Under the pieces are notes generated by a model. It had not been told where the DNA came from. It saw nothing but the letters and a program-made list of their open reading frames with translations, and made no database searches. The position numbers were made by a program, and so were the translations under genes. A DNA stretch of 64,000 nt from an uncultured Chloroflexota bacterium (lineage in GTDB: Bacteria > Chloroflexota > Anaerolineae > Anaerolineales > Anaerolineaceae): positions 62,001 through 126,000 of the forward strand of contig CADACE010000013.1 in assembly GCA_902786265.1 (NCBI GenBank), written 5' to 3'. Every line of letters begins with the position of its first letter. The first letter of the stretch is position 1. This document shows positions 8,813 to 16,570 of this stretch, piece by piece.

Positions 8813-9472
8813 TCAGCCGGCGTAGGTCATCAGAGCCTGTCCGTGGGTCACGCTGTCACCCTTGCTGACGCTGACGGAACCAACTTTGCCGTCATGCATG
8901 GCAGTGATGTTGTTCTTCATTTTCATAGCTTCCAGCACGAATAGGACATCGCCCTTCTTGACTGTCTGGCCGGCCTGGACTTTTACTTCCTGGATAACAC
9001 CCGGGATCGGGGCGGTAACGGTTTCACCGCCGGCAGCAGCCGCGGGGGCGGAAGCTTTCGGGGCAGCGGCAGGAGCGGCAGCCGGGGCAGCCTGTTTCAC
9101 GGAATAGGACATCAGAACATCACCGTGAGAGACAGAATCGCCCTTACCGACATTGACTGTCTGGACTTTGCCGTCATGCAGTGCGGTAATGTTGTTCTTC
9201 ATCTTCATGGCTTCAAGAACGAAGAGGACATCACCCTTCTTGACGGTCTGGCCGGGTTTAACATTGACTTCCTGGATAACACCCGGGATCGGGGCGGTCA
9301 CGGTTTCACTGCCTTCAACAAAGGACTGGGCAGGTGCTGCGGATACAGCTCCGGATGCATCAGCGGTGACGGTGAACTGTGTTCCGTCCACGGTGACGAT
9401 CATCGGATCAGCTTTGGGATTTGCGATTTCTACGGAAAAAGTTTTTCCGTCAACTGTTACTGAAAGATTCAT
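8813..9472 (-). CDS. Biotin carrier protein with two tandem biotinyl domains
   Basis: 219 residues. An N-terminal segment resembling the linker end of a carboxyltransferase subunit (residues 1-40) is followed by two nearly identical biotinyl domains, about 56-124 and 150-218. Each has PIPGVIQEV, the biotinylation motif EAMKM (K90 and K184) and a closing GDSV.HG segment. They are joined by an Ala/Pro-rich flexible linker (120-150). The protein should carry CO2 on biotin from the soluble carboxyltransferase to the membrane beta subunit encoded 11 bases downstream. Single-biotin carriers are the rule in this enzyme class, so the doubled domain is unusual. RBS AAGGAG is six bases from the ATG. 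Confidence 0.88.
   Translation of the reverse strand: MNLSVTVDGKTFSVEIANPKADPMIVTVDGTQFTVTADASGAVSAAPAQSFVEGSETVTAPIPGVIQEVNVKPGQTVKKGDVLFVLEAMKMKNNITALHDGKVQTVNVGKGDSVSHGDVLMSYSVKQAAPAAAPAAAPKASAPAAAAGGETVTAPIPGVIQEVKVQAGQTVKKGDVLFVLEAMKMKNNITAMHDGKVGSVSVSKGDSVTHGQALMTYAG
8822..9310. repeat. Internal duplication encoding the two biotinyl domains
   Basis: The DNA for residues 56-124 and 150-218 of the carrier protein is repeated with few changes; for example TTTCATAGCTTCCAGCACGA versus TTTCATGGCTTCAAGAACGA around the two biotinylation codons. This suggests a fairly recent tandem duplication. Confidence 0.7.
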
Positions 9473-9499
9473 TTTATCTCCTTATTTCTTTTGTCACGA

Positions 9500-9590
9500 T
9501 TCAGTAAGCGGTAATCAGCGAACCTCAATCATTCTTTTATTGACTGACTGCCGGCTGCTGACAACTGACTGCTGAACTGTTCAGCGTCAC
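9500..9590. repeat. Heptad intergenic repeat, locus 1
   Basis: Read on the minus strand, the gap between oadG and the biotin carrier gene shows 7-base units (AGCAGTC AGTTGTC AGCAGCC), then a shorter array of opposite sense (GCTGATT ACCGCTT ACTGAAT) just before the RBS of the carrier gene. Confidence 0.6.
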
Positions 9591-9597
9591 GGCGGAT

Positions 9598-9915
9598 CTA
9601 CTTTTTCGCGATGACATAAGCGGCGGCAGCAGCGGCGGCTTTGAGTTTCTCATCGTCGTCAGCTTCCACGGTTTCAATAGCTTCAGCTTCTTCAGCTTCT
9701 TCTTTCGGGCCGTCCTTGACCAGACGAACCAAAAGCTCCATTACGCCCCAGAGGATCAACAGAGATACGAACAGGATGACCATCCCGATAAGGGTGATCT
9801 CCAGTGCCTGTCCGATCAGACCGCTGTTATTGGGAGCCGCGGCAACGGTTTCTACGACCTGTTCGGCAGCTTCCGCAGTCTCTTCAAGAGCGGCTTGAAA
9901 TAAATAATGGACCAT
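9598..9915 (-). CDS. oadG: Na+-translocating decarboxylase gamma subunit (OadG family)
   Basis: 105 residues from the ATG at 9915, chosen over the in-frame TTG at 9939 because AAAGGA lies six bases before this ATG. One membrane helix (ALEITLIGMVILFVSLLILW) with a preceding acidic, Ala-rich segment is followed by a charged tail of Glu, Asp and Ala ending AYVIAKK. This is the usual layout of OadG-type subunits, which hold the alpha and beta subunits together at the membrane. It is the first gene of the operon gamma, biotin carrier, beta. Small and divergent, but the context makes the call firm. Confidence 0.75.
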   Translation of the reverse strand: MVHYLFQAALEETAEAAEQVVETVAAAPNNSGLIGQALEITLIGMVILFVSLLILWGVMELLVRLVKDGPKEEAEEAEAIETVEADDDEKLKAAAAAAAYVIAKK

Positions 9916-10576
9916 TCCCAATCCTTTCTGTCTGACCAAAGGTCAGCCCATATAAATACTGCATCTCAATCTTCAGACCCGGCAAAGATGCAAATTACCG
10001 TGTCTGTCGGTTTATTAATGAGGGAAATTCAAATTTCCCATTAATATTATTCTAATGCTGATTTCGCCTTTCCTCACAAAATGATGAAAGGATTGTTATT
10101 TTATTCAACCGGTCTTGCGGAGATAATGCGCCCGGAAACTTAACCGCCTTCCGGACGTTCGTCCTCGCAGGACAGGAGCGTCAGCATATTTTTCCGGATA
10201 ACGGCATTCTGCTGAAAGGAAACCGCGTCGTGCGAGTTGATTTTATCATGCGCATAGACTTCATAAGTAAGCGATTTCCACAGAATTTAATATATATTTT
10301 GCAAAGATTATGCCAGAGATTCCCCTGCCGGGATATATGATGAATAAAGGGAACTTTTCGGCAAAATTATAAATCTGAGAGGAGCATCCCAGAATTCCAC
10401 CCGCTGCTGCCGTAAAGTATCCGAATGAGAACAATTTATTTCATAACTGACAGCTATGTCTGAAATTTTAATTATTTCTGAATTATTATATTTTCTGAAT
10501 TATCGTATAATTACAGAATAAGAAGATTATCTTCTGTGAATACGATCTGTTTACCCGATACATGAAAGGAGATAAA
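9916..10576. other. Intergenic region with sortase remnant, 661 bp
   Basis: The gap holds a decayed sortase reading frame on the minus strand (10101-10440, listed separately) and an imperfect inverted repeat at 10014-10046 (ATTAATG..GGGAAATT with AATTTCCC..ATTAAT) without a clean T-run. I see no intact gene. The 3' end carries the RBS of the next secreted protein. Confidence 0.6.
10101..10440 (-). pseudogene. Decayed sortase gene (C-terminal catalytic part)
   Basis: Minus-strand translation reads TYEVYAHDKINSHDA, then NMLTLLSCEDERPEGG, a stop codon, then VSGRIISARPVE and a stop at 10101. This follows the end of the intact sortase at 52636-53895 (FEVCASEKIGGNDIA, ILLTCEDELLSGG, SRRIIVGKEIR), including the catalytic Cys and Arg. 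In another frame just upstream, YPGRGISGIIFAKYILNSVE resembles FPGTGISVIAGHNTLNAEE around the catalytic His of the intact protein; that His is absent here. At least one frameshift and several stops break the frame, and no start or stalk is recognisable. Confidence 0.62.
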
Positions 10577-11329
10577 ATGAAAAAATCCGTCATTCTTATC
10601 AGTTTGTTTTTACTGATCTTTATCGTTATCGGCGCCTCTGCCCAGGAAGAGCAGACTTTTGAAAATCCGACTTACACGCAAGAGTTTGTCGAACAACAGG
10701 AGAGTATGCTCAACAACCTGGATTCCCTTTTCCCGAGAACGCTGCTGAAATATACCTATGAAGAGGGTACCGCGATTTCGGATGACGTAGAACAATTCGA
10801 GGGTTTCACCTTCAAATCTGTTAAAAAAGATGGCAGAAACGAAATTACTATCACCGCTGACGAAGTGAGTGAAACCGAAGACTACAGCAGAGGCTGGCAG
10901 CTCTTCAATACAACCGGCTCATACAAGAATTTTTACTTTCATGTCGATATTCAGCTGATCGATCAGGATGAAAGCAACAACGGATGGATCTTTTTCCAAT
11001 ACTCTAATGGGGTGATCGTCGGAGAGAATAATCGTTCTTCCGGGGAAATTCTTTATCCTAATAAAATCGATAAATATATCACCACAGCTGAGGGTCGTGT
11101 GTACACCACTTATTATGACCTGACGGATTATGAAAATGATTACGAACCGCATAAACTTGAAATGATCCGCCTGGATGGATATACCAGCGCTTTTATCGAC
11201 GGCCATTTCATTGTCGGGTTTGAAGACGAATTTTCAGGTAATTTTTATCATGTGTATGGTGTCGGCCTGAAGCCGGGCGGAAAATATGCCACCTACGCGT
11301 TTGATAATTTCATCATCCGCCGTCAGTAA
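10577..11329 (+). CDS. Secreted protein with concanavalin-like (LamG/DUF1080-type) fold, function unknown
   Basis: 250 residues. The start is the second ATG (MKKSVILISL); the in-frame ATG at 10562 contains the AAAGGAG that serves as RBS. A Sec signal peptide (residues 1-22, ending ASA-QEE) has no lipobox cysteine, so the protein is predicted to be released. The C-terminal 150 residues are rich in beta strands with aromatic residues (WQLFNTTGSYKNFYFHVDI, AFIDGHFIVGF, YAFDNFIIRR), as in LamG-like carbohydrate- or ligand-binding folds. I do not recognise a specific family or catalytic residues. It stands alone between the sortase remnant and the FMN riboswitch. Confidence 0.7.
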   Translation: MKKSVILISLFLLIFIVIGASAQEEQTFENPTYTQEFVEQQESMLNNLDSLFPRTLLKYTYEEGTAISDDVEQFEGFTFKSVKKDGRNEITITADEVSETEDYSRGWQLFNTTGSYKNFYFHVDIQLIDQDESNNGWIFFQYSNGVIVGENNRSSGEILYPNKIDKYITTAEGRVYTTYYDLTDYENDYEPHKLEMIRLDGYTSAFIDGHFIVGFEDEFSGNFYHVYGVGLKPGGKYATYAFDNFIIRRQ

Positions 11330-11353
11330 CACTCACACATATCCGCTTCTTTA

Positions 11354-11382
11354 TTGACAGAAACGAACCAAAAGATTAGAAT
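11354..11382 (+). promoter_or_regulatory. Promoter of the riboflavin importer operon
   Basis: TTGACA (11354-11359), a 17-bp spacer and TAGAAT (11377-11382). It places the transcript start just before the FMN riboswitch. Confidence 0.8.
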
Positions 11383-11395
11383 GAAAACAGTAAAA

Positions 11396-11509
11396 TACTT
11401 CGGGGCAGGGTGAGGCGCGAGCCAATTCCCGATCGGCGGTAAAGTCCGCGAGCAAAAGCTGATCCGGTGGAATTCCGGAACCGACGGTACAGTCCGGATG
11501 AAAGAAGTG
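11396..11509 (+). promoter_or_regulatory. FMN riboswitch (RFN element)
   Basis: All conserved RFN blocks are present in order: CTTCGGGGCAGGGTGA, ATTCCCGATCGGCGGTAAAG, TCCGCGAGC, GATCCGGTGGAATTCCGGA, ACCGACGGTACAGTC, GGATGAAAGAAG. The outer ends (ACTTC/GAAGT) pair as helix P1. A strong terminator follows at 11529, so FMN should stop transcription before the importer genes. Confidence 0.96.
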
Positions 11510-11528
11510 TAATTCTGTTGAAAATGAG

Positions 11529-11555
11529 CCCCGATGAGTTTTCATCGGGGTTTTT
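11529..11555 (+). terminator. Expression-platform terminator of the FMN riboswitch
   Basis: CCCCGATGA/TCATCGGGG stem with a GTTT loop followed by TTTTTATT. It lies directly after the aptamer, so it is the likely off-switch when FMN is bound. Confidence 0.9.
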
Positions 11556-11561
11556 ATTATC

Positions 11562-11588
11562 AGGGAATAGAGTATAGGGTTTGGCAGG
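11562..11588. repeat. Heptad intergenic repeat, locus 2
   Basis: Units AGGGAAT AGAGTAT AGGGTTT GGCAGGT keep a 7-base period and run up to the start of the permease gene. Only one polarity is seen. Confidence 0.55.
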
Positions 11589-11595
11589 TAAAAGG

Positions 11596-12372
11596 ATGAA
11601 ACGATCGGAAAACAAACTCAGCAAAGCAAAATGGATCCCCCCGCTGTCAATATTCGCGGGTCTTTGCGTTTGGGAACTGTTCGTCAAATTCAGCAAATAT
11701 CCCGCCTTCATCCTGCCGGCACCTTCACGCATCGCACAGCGTTTTGTCTCGGCATCCAAAGCCGGGATCTTATGGCCGAACGTCTGGGTGACCTTCTATG
11801 AAGTGCTGCTGGGCCTTTTGATCGGCTGCGCGGCCGCGCTGGTGATCGGTTATATCCTCGCGCACTCCCCGGTCGCGGAAAAAATCGTCTTCCCGTATGT
11901 CGTTGTCAGCCAGGCTGTGCCGCTGGCAGCAATCGCCCCGCTGCTCATTATCTGGTTCGGCTCCGGGATCCGTCCGAAAATCGTGATCTGCGCGCTGACC
12001 GTTTTCTTCCCGCTGCTTATCAATATTCTCGTGGGCTACCGGGAGCTGGAAAACAACCTCAGCGACCTGTTTACATCCATGAAAGCCGGGCGCTGGGCAC
12101 GGCTGAAATATTTGGAATTTCCGGGTATCCTGCCGGTACTGCTTGGCGGCCTGCGCATAAGCGCCACGCTCTCCGTCATCGGTGCGGTCGTCGGGGAGCT
12201 TTCCGGAGCTGACGCGGGATTGGGGTATCTGATCAATATTGCCCGCGGTCAATATGATACCGCGCTCGTTTTCGTCGCCCTCATCATGCTCATGATCATC
12301 GCCCTGGCAATGTACGGATCGGTCATTTTCCTGGAAAAGAAGATGATCGTTTGGACGGAAGAGAGAGACTAA
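11596..12372 (+). CDS. ribX: Riboflavin ABC transporter permease (RibX-type)
   Basis: About 258 residues from the ATG at 11596; a TTG at 11581 is possible, and neither has a clear RBS. The protein has six or so membrane helices and the binding-protein-dependent transport signature of the SsuC/ThiX family (LEFPGILPVLLGGLRISATLSVIGAVVGEL, where the EAA loop contacts the ATPase). The gene follows an FMN riboswitch and comes before an NMT1-type binding protein and an ATPase. Known RibXY importers in Chloroflexota and other phyla have this combination, so riboflavin is the likely cargo. Confidence 0.85.
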   Translation: MKRSENKLSKAKWIPPLSIFAGLCVWELFVKFSKYPAFILPAPSRIAQRFVSASKAGILWPNVWVTFYEVLLGLLIGCAAALVIGYILAHSPVAEKIVFPYVVVSQAVPLAAIAPLLIIWFGSGIRPKIVICALTVFFPLLINILVGYRELENNLSDLFTSMKAGRWARLKYLEFPGILPVLLGGLRISATLSVIGAVVGELSGADAGLGYLINIARGQYDTALVFVALIMLMIIALAMYGSVIFLEKKMIVWTEERD

Positions 12373-12483
12373 GGATTAGGTTATAGGGAATAGGGAATAG
12401 AGAATAGGATATATTGGATAGATAGTGGTTAGTTATTTCATTTTTTCACCCATCACTTCTGTTTCCTGTATCCTTTCCATAAA
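12373..12483. repeat. Heptad intergenic repeat, locus 3
   Basis: Left array GGTTATA GGGAATA GGGAATA GAGAATA, right array CACTTCT GTTTCCT GTATCCT. The two are roughly complementary and fill the gap between ribX and ribY up to the ribY RBS. Confidence 0.7.
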
Positions 12484-12498
12484 TGAAAAGAGGTTATT

Positions 12499-13470
12499 AT
12501 GAAAAAGTTTTGTGTCGCAGTTATTTTTATTCTGATTCTGATCAGCTGTTCCCTTTGTTCAGCGGAAGCGGATCAGATCACACTGCCCTGCGGATATGTT
12601 CCGAATGTGCAGTTTGCCCCGCTCTATGTCGGGTTGGAAAAGGGCTTTTTCGCGGAAGAGAACATCGACCTTACCCTGGATCACAGCATGGAAACGGATG
12701 TTGTGGCGCTGGTCGGCGCGGGCCGTCTTCCCTTCGGGATCTGTTCCGGTGAACAGGTGCTGCTCGGCCGTGAACAGGGTCTTCCGCTGGTTTACATCAC
12801 CAACTGGTACCAGAATTATCCCGTCGGTATCCTCGCGCTCAAAGACAGCGGGATCGCCGCGATGCAGGACCTGAAAGGCAAAAAGGTCGGCATCCCGATG
12901 CTGAGCGGCGCATCCTATATCGGGCTGGAAGCCATGCTGGGGCTTGCCGGCATGAAAGACAGCGATTTCTCGCTTGAATCTGTCGGATACGCCCAGGCTG
13001 AGCTGCTGGTCACAGGCAAAATCGACGCGGCTGTGGTCTATACCATCAATGAACCGGTCCAGCTCCGGGAACTGGGCTACGATACGGTCCTGTTTTCCGC
13101 AGCTGACATGACGAAGATGGTCGGCAACGGAATGATCACCAACGAAAAGACGATCGCGGAAAACCCGGACCTTGTCGGACGCATGGTGAGCGCGTTTGTC
13201 AAATCGATCCGCTGGACCAAAGAAAATCCGGATGAGGCCTTTGAAATCTGCAAAATATACGTTGACGGCCTGGCTGACGCGGAAAACCCGGACCTTCAGA
13301 AGAAGGTCATGCTGGCGACCGCTGATTATTTTGATGCGGGTCCGCTGGGTTATGGTTTCTCCGATCCCGAAGCCTGGGAGAACATGGCAGCTGTCATGAG
13401 CACCATGGGAATGTACTCCGATGCCGATCCCTCAGCCGCTTATACCAATGAATTTATCCCGAAAGAATAG
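12499..13470 (+). CDS. ribY: Riboflavin-binding protein of ABC transporter (NMT1/THI5-like, RibY-type)
   Basis: 323 residues, RBS AAAGAGG. The signal peptide ends LISCSLCSAEA; LISC fits a lipobox, so it may be a lipoprotein. The mature part matches the NMT1/THI5-like periplasmic fold: GYVPNVQFAPLYVGLEKGFF, the EENIDLTLDH strand, LKGKKVGIPMLSGASYIG and the C-terminal YTNEFIPK common to such proteins. The same fold binds thiamine precursors and sulfonates; the upstream FMN riboswitch points to riboflavin. It lies between the permease and the ATPase gene in one operon. Confidence 0.85.
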   Translation: MKKFCVAVIFILILISCSLCSAEADQITLPCGYVPNVQFAPLYVGLEKGFFAEENIDLTLDHSMETDVVALVGAGRLPFGICSGEQVLLGREQGLPLVYITNWYQNYPVGILALKDSGIAAMQDLKGKKVGIPMLSGASYIGLEAMLGLAGMKDSDFSLESVGYAQAELLVTGKIDAAVVYTINEPVQLRELGYDTVLFSAADMTKMVGNGMITNEKTIAENPDLVGRMVSAFVKSIRWTKENPDEAFEICKIYVDGLADAENPDLQKKVMLATADYFDAGPLGYGFSDPEAWENMAAVMSTMGMYSDADPSAAYTNEFIPKE

Positions 13471-13476
13471 GACTTG

Positions 13477-14244
13477 ATGGAAAACGATATTCTTCTGGAA
13501 GCCGACCACATCCAAATGACCTTTCCGCAAAAGGGAGGAGAGCTGCATGTGCTTGATGACATCAGCCTGACTCTCCGGAAAAAGGAATTTGTCTGCGTCA
13601 TCGGGCCCTCCGGTTCAGGGAAAAGCACGCTCGTCCGCATTCTGGGCGGGCTGCTGGAACCGACCGGCGGGAAGCTGGTCTATCCGGACGGGAAAGAACC
13701 GGAGCCGCGGGCGGTCGTCTTCCAGAATTCCAACCTGCTCCCCTGGCTGCATACTGTGGACAATGTGGCGCTGCCGCTGCTGGTCCACGGTGTTCCGAAA
13801 AATCAAGCGCTGGCGGAAGCTGAAAAATGGCTGGACCTTTTCGGACTTGGCGGATTTGCCGGCGAATGGCCGAATAACCTTTCCGGTGGGATGGCCCAGC
13901 GTGTCGCGATCGCCCGCGCGCTCATCCAAAAGCCCCAGCTGCTGCTGATGGATGAGCCGCTGGGAGCACTGGATGCCATGACACGGGAACAGATTTCTCT
14001 CGAATTGATGGCTTTCCGGGAACGGATCGATGCCACGGTCCTGATGGTGACACATTCCATCTCCGAAGCGCTGCTGCTTTCTGACCGCATCCTGATCTAC
14101 AGCGGACGCCCCGCGCGCATTATCGATGAGATGAAGGTGCCTTTCCCCCGTCCGCGGAAACCGGAACTCCGTGATACGCTCGAATTTATTAACATGTCAA
14201 AAATCGTGAGAAAAAAGATTTTTGAACGGGAATCGGAAAGCTGA
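13477..14244 (+). CDS. ribZ: Riboflavin ABC transporter ATP-binding protein (RibZ-type)
   Basis: 255 residues from the ATG at 13477, three bases after an in-frame TTG. Canonical ABC ATPase of the SsuB/ThiZ group: Walker A GPSGSGKST near residue 45, Q-loop VVFQNSNLLPWL, signature LSGGMAQRVAIARAL, Walker B LLLMDEPLGALD and H-loop MVTHSISEA. It starts six bases after ribY and would power the RibXY permease at the inner membrane face. Confidence 0.87.
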   Translation: MENDILLEADHIQMTFPQKGGELHVLDDISLTLRKKEFVCVIGPSGSGKSTLVRILGGLLEPTGGKLVYPDGKEPEPRAVVFQNSNLLPWLHTVDNVALPLLVHGVPKNQALAEAEKWLDLFGLGGFAGEWPNNLSGGMAQRVAIARALIQKPQLLLMDEPLGALDAMTREQISLELMAFRERIDATVLMVTHSISEALLLSDRILIYSGRPARIIDEMKVPFPRPRKPELRDTLEFINMSKIVRKKIFERESES

Positions 14245-14311
14245 TCATCATCTTTTTCCTGGTTTTTGCGATTTTTGAAAAAAAAGCATGGTAGAATAAT
14301 AAAAAATATGA

Positions 14312-14387
14312 GCCTCCATCGTCTAGCGGCCCAGGACATAGCCCTCTCAAGGCTACAACATGGATTCGAATTCCATTGGAGGTGCCA
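14312..14387 (+). tRNA. tRNA-Glu (CUC anticodon)
   Basis: 76 bases with acceptor arm GCCTCCA/TGGAGGT, anticodon stem TAGCC/GGCTA enclosing CTCTCAA (anticodon CTC), T-arm ATGGA-TTCGAAT-TCCAT, and an encoded CCA end. A terminator follows directly. Confidence 0.95.
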
Positions 14388-14389
14388 TG

Positions 14390-14420
14390 AACCCGTCATT
14401 TGAAAATGACGGGTTTTTTA
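14390..14420 (+). terminator. Terminator after tRNA-Glu
   Basis: AACCCGTCATT/AATGACGGGTT stem with a short loop and a run of six T. Confidence 0.9.
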
Positions 14421-14426
14421 TTCAAA

Positions 14427-14476
14427 CCTGACTGATCCCTGATCTCCGTTTCTTATTTTTTATTTTCCTTTCCCTA
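14427..14476. repeat. Degenerate heptad repeat, possible locus
   Basis: CCTGACT GATCCCT GATCTCC and then weaker 7-base units, all of right-array polarity. It may be a decayed member of the same family. Confidence 0.35.
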
Positions 14477-14574
14477 ATCAAATTCTAATCTTTCATTCAG
14501 GTTCCTTTTATCTTGATGATGTATTATATAAACATCAAACGGGGAAACATCCCCGGGAATAAGGAGAAGCAATC

Positions 14575-15267
14575 ATGGAACATTTCGAACTCGTTGAAAA
14601 GCTTGTTAACACCTTCGGTGTAAGTTATGAAAAGGCCAAAGAGGCACTGGAAGCCAGCAATTGGGACGCAATTGACGCGGCGATTTATCTGGAAAGAGAA
14701 AAGGCCGGCGAACCGCAGCAGGCAGCGAATGCCGCTCCGCAGGAAAATGCCGAATCTCAAACCACGGACAACGCTGCAGCTGAAGAACCGCAGCCCAATG
14801 TCAACACCGGAACAAAGGGGTCCTACACCTACAATATTCCGGTTGACGACTGGAAACGGGAAAGCAGCAAATTCTTCAACACCATCTGGGATTTTCTCTC
14901 AAAGAATTCCTTTGTTGTGAAGAAGGGCAACGGTGAAGTCTTTCTTGACATCCCGATCTGGCTGATGACCCTTTTGGTATGCGCCTTCTTCTGGCCGGTC
15001 GCGATAATCATGGTGATCGTTTTCATCATGGGCTACCGCTTCAGCTTCAGCGGACCGCAGCTTGGTAAAAAGGGTGTAAAGAACACCATGAACCACGTCG
15101 AATCGATGACGGAAGAATTTGTTGAAAAAGTAAAAAACACCGTGGCGCCGGACAATGTGGAACCTGTTGAAAGCCAGCCGGAAATCAAAATCGAAAACGA
15201 TAATGCGGAAGTCAAAGCCGGGAACGACGAAGTAAAATCGGAAGACAACACGGACCAGGCAGAATAA
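14575..15267 (+). CDS. DUF4342 protein with UBA-like N-terminal domain
   Basis: 230 residues, RBS AAGGAGAA. Residues 1-45 form a UBA/TS-N-like three-helix domain (LVNTFGVSYEKAKEALEASNWDAIDA), as in EF-Ts and DUF4342 proteins. A Gln/Ala/Glu-rich linker follows, then a conserved segment (FVVKKGNGEVFLDIPIW) and one membrane helix pair (LMTLLVCAFFWPVAIIMVIV) near 125-150. The tail is acidic and charged. The function of DUF4342 is not known. Its own terminator follows, so it is probably a single-gene unit. Confidence 0.75.
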   Translation: MEHFELVEKLVNTFGVSYEKAKEALEASNWDAIDAAIYLEREKAGEPQQAANAAPQENAESQTTDNAAAEEPQPNVNTGTKGSYTYNIPVDDWKRESSKFFNTIWDFLSKNSFVVKKGNGEVFLDIPIWLMTLLVCAFFWPVAIIMVIVFIMGYRFSFSGPQLGKKGVKNTMNHVESMTEEFVEKVKNTVAPDNVEPVESQPEIKIENDNAEVKAGNDEVKSEDNTDQAE

Positions 15268-15301
15268 TCAGACAATAGAACTCTTCATATCTCATCTCCA
15301 G

Positions 15302-15334
15302 AAATACCGCTGAGAAATTCGGCGGTATTTTTTT
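15302..15334 (+). terminator. Terminator after DUF4342 gene
   Basis: AAATACCGC/GCGGTATTT stem, 11-base loop, then TTTTTTTCG. Confidence 0.85.
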
Positions 15335-15451
15335 CGTTGAAACCTGAAACCGGAATTATTAGATTAAACCTGCTTTGTTTTCAATTTAATTCTCCGTTTT
15401 GAAATAATGCGTTAAAATAGTAACAGACCTGAATAAAAGAGGAGTGAAGCT

Positions 15452-16570
15452 TTGAAAGCAGTTTTATTTGCAAACACTGACTGGTATCTATACAATTTCC
15501 GTCTGGCCTACGCGGATTTTCTGCGGGAACAGGGATGGGAAGTTGTATTTATGTCACCGGATGGTGAACACGCAGAAAAGCTGAAGGAAGCAGGATACCG
15601 TCACATTCCCTTTGAATTTTCACGAAAAGGGATCAACCCGCTGCAGGAAACCGAAACCATCCGCCGCATAAAAGAAGTTTACGCCGAAGAGCAGCCTGAC
15701 CTCGTTCATCATTTCACCATCAAATGCGTTATCTACGGGTCACTGGCGGCCAAAGAACTTGAATGTAAATCCATCGTAAACTCCATTACCGGGCTCGGAT
15801 ATATGTTTCTTTCCAATAAACCGCATGTACTTTTAATCCGGGAAGTTGTGAAGAAGCTTTACAAAAGGGCTCTGAGCGGGACAGAAGTCATTTTTGAAAA
15901 CCCCGACGACCGGGCCTTATTCATTGAGATGGGGCTTGTTGAGGAAAACAACAGCAATATTGTCCTGGGCACAGGGATCGATACAGATCGTTTTGTTCCG
16001 ATCGATCCGCCAAACTCCGTACCGCTAACGATACTGCCCGCCCGCATGATCTGGGACAAAGGTGTCCGCGAATTTGTTGACGCGGCCTGCATGATCAAAG
16101 AAAGCGGTGTGGAAGCCCGTTTTGCGCTGGTAGGAAATAACGACCCGGGAAACCCGACCAGTATTTCCTTCGACCAGCTCTCCCAATGGCAGAAAGAAGG
16201 CAATGTGGAATGGTGGGGCTGGCAGGATGATATTCCGACCGTCATATCCATGAGCCATATCGTCTGCCTGCCGTCATACCGGGAAGGGCTGCCGAAAATT
16301 CTGATCGAAGCAGCTTCAAGCGGTCGTCCAATCGTCACGACGGATGTTCCCGGGTGTCGAGAGGTAGTAACCGATGGCCTGAACGGCTGCCTGGTACCCG
16401 CGAAAAACGCCTCGGCACTGAAAGATGCCCTGCTGAAGCTGATCAATGATCAGGAAAAACGAATCGAAATGGGAAAAGCATCCCGCGCGATTGCCGAGCA
16501 AAAATTTTCCCAGCATATCGTTAATGACGGGATTTACTCAGTATATCAAAAAGCTATATCTCTCAGATGA
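15452..16570 (+). CDS. GT4 glycosyltransferase
   Basis: 372 residues. The start is a TTG at 15452, supported by GAGGAG seven or so bases upstream. The N-terminal half is the acceptor domain (FANTDWYLYNFRLAYADFLREQGWEV). The C-terminal half has the GT4 donor-binding features: LPARMIWDKGVREFVDA and SYREGLPKILIEAASSGRPIV (residues about 275-295, with the E of the E-x7-E motif), then GCREVV. It resembles enzymes that extend undecaprenyl-linked repeat units. It overlaps the next gene by ATGA, so it works with the WecA/MraY-like initiator encoded there. Confidence 0.87.
   Translation: MKAVLFANTDWYLYNFRLAYADFLREQGWEVVFMSPDGEHAEKLKEAGYRHIPFEFSRKGINPLQETETIRRIKEVYAEEQPDLVHHFTIKCVIYGSLAAKELECKSIVNSITGLGYMFLSNKPHVLLIREVVKKLYKRALSGTEVIFENPDDRALFIEMGLVEENNSNIVLGTGIDTDRFVPIDPPNSVPLTILPARMIWDKGVREFVDAACMIKESGVEARFALVGNNDPGNPTSISFDQLSQWQKEGNVEWWGWQDDIPTVISMSHIVCLPSYREGLPKILIEAASSGRPIVTTDVPGCREVVTDGLNGCLVPAKNASALKDALLKLINDQEKRIEMGKASRAIAEQKFSQHIVNDGIYSVYQKAISLR

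Noticed and set aside
7581..8825. 414-codon plus-strand frame over oadB
   Set aside because: It is antisense to a clear membrane protein and its translation is His/Asp/Gly-rich noise, a product of the codon bias of oadB.
10014..10046. Inverted repeat as terminator
   Set aside because: The arms are unequal and no run of T follows on either strand. Part of it (TTTATT.ATGAGGGAA) recurs at 24560, but too little is shared to call a repeat.
10120..10230. Structured small RNA between the oadG operon and the secreted protein gene
   Set aside because: The small stems there (such as GTCCTCGCAGGAC) fall inside the sortase remnant and are explained by that coding origin.
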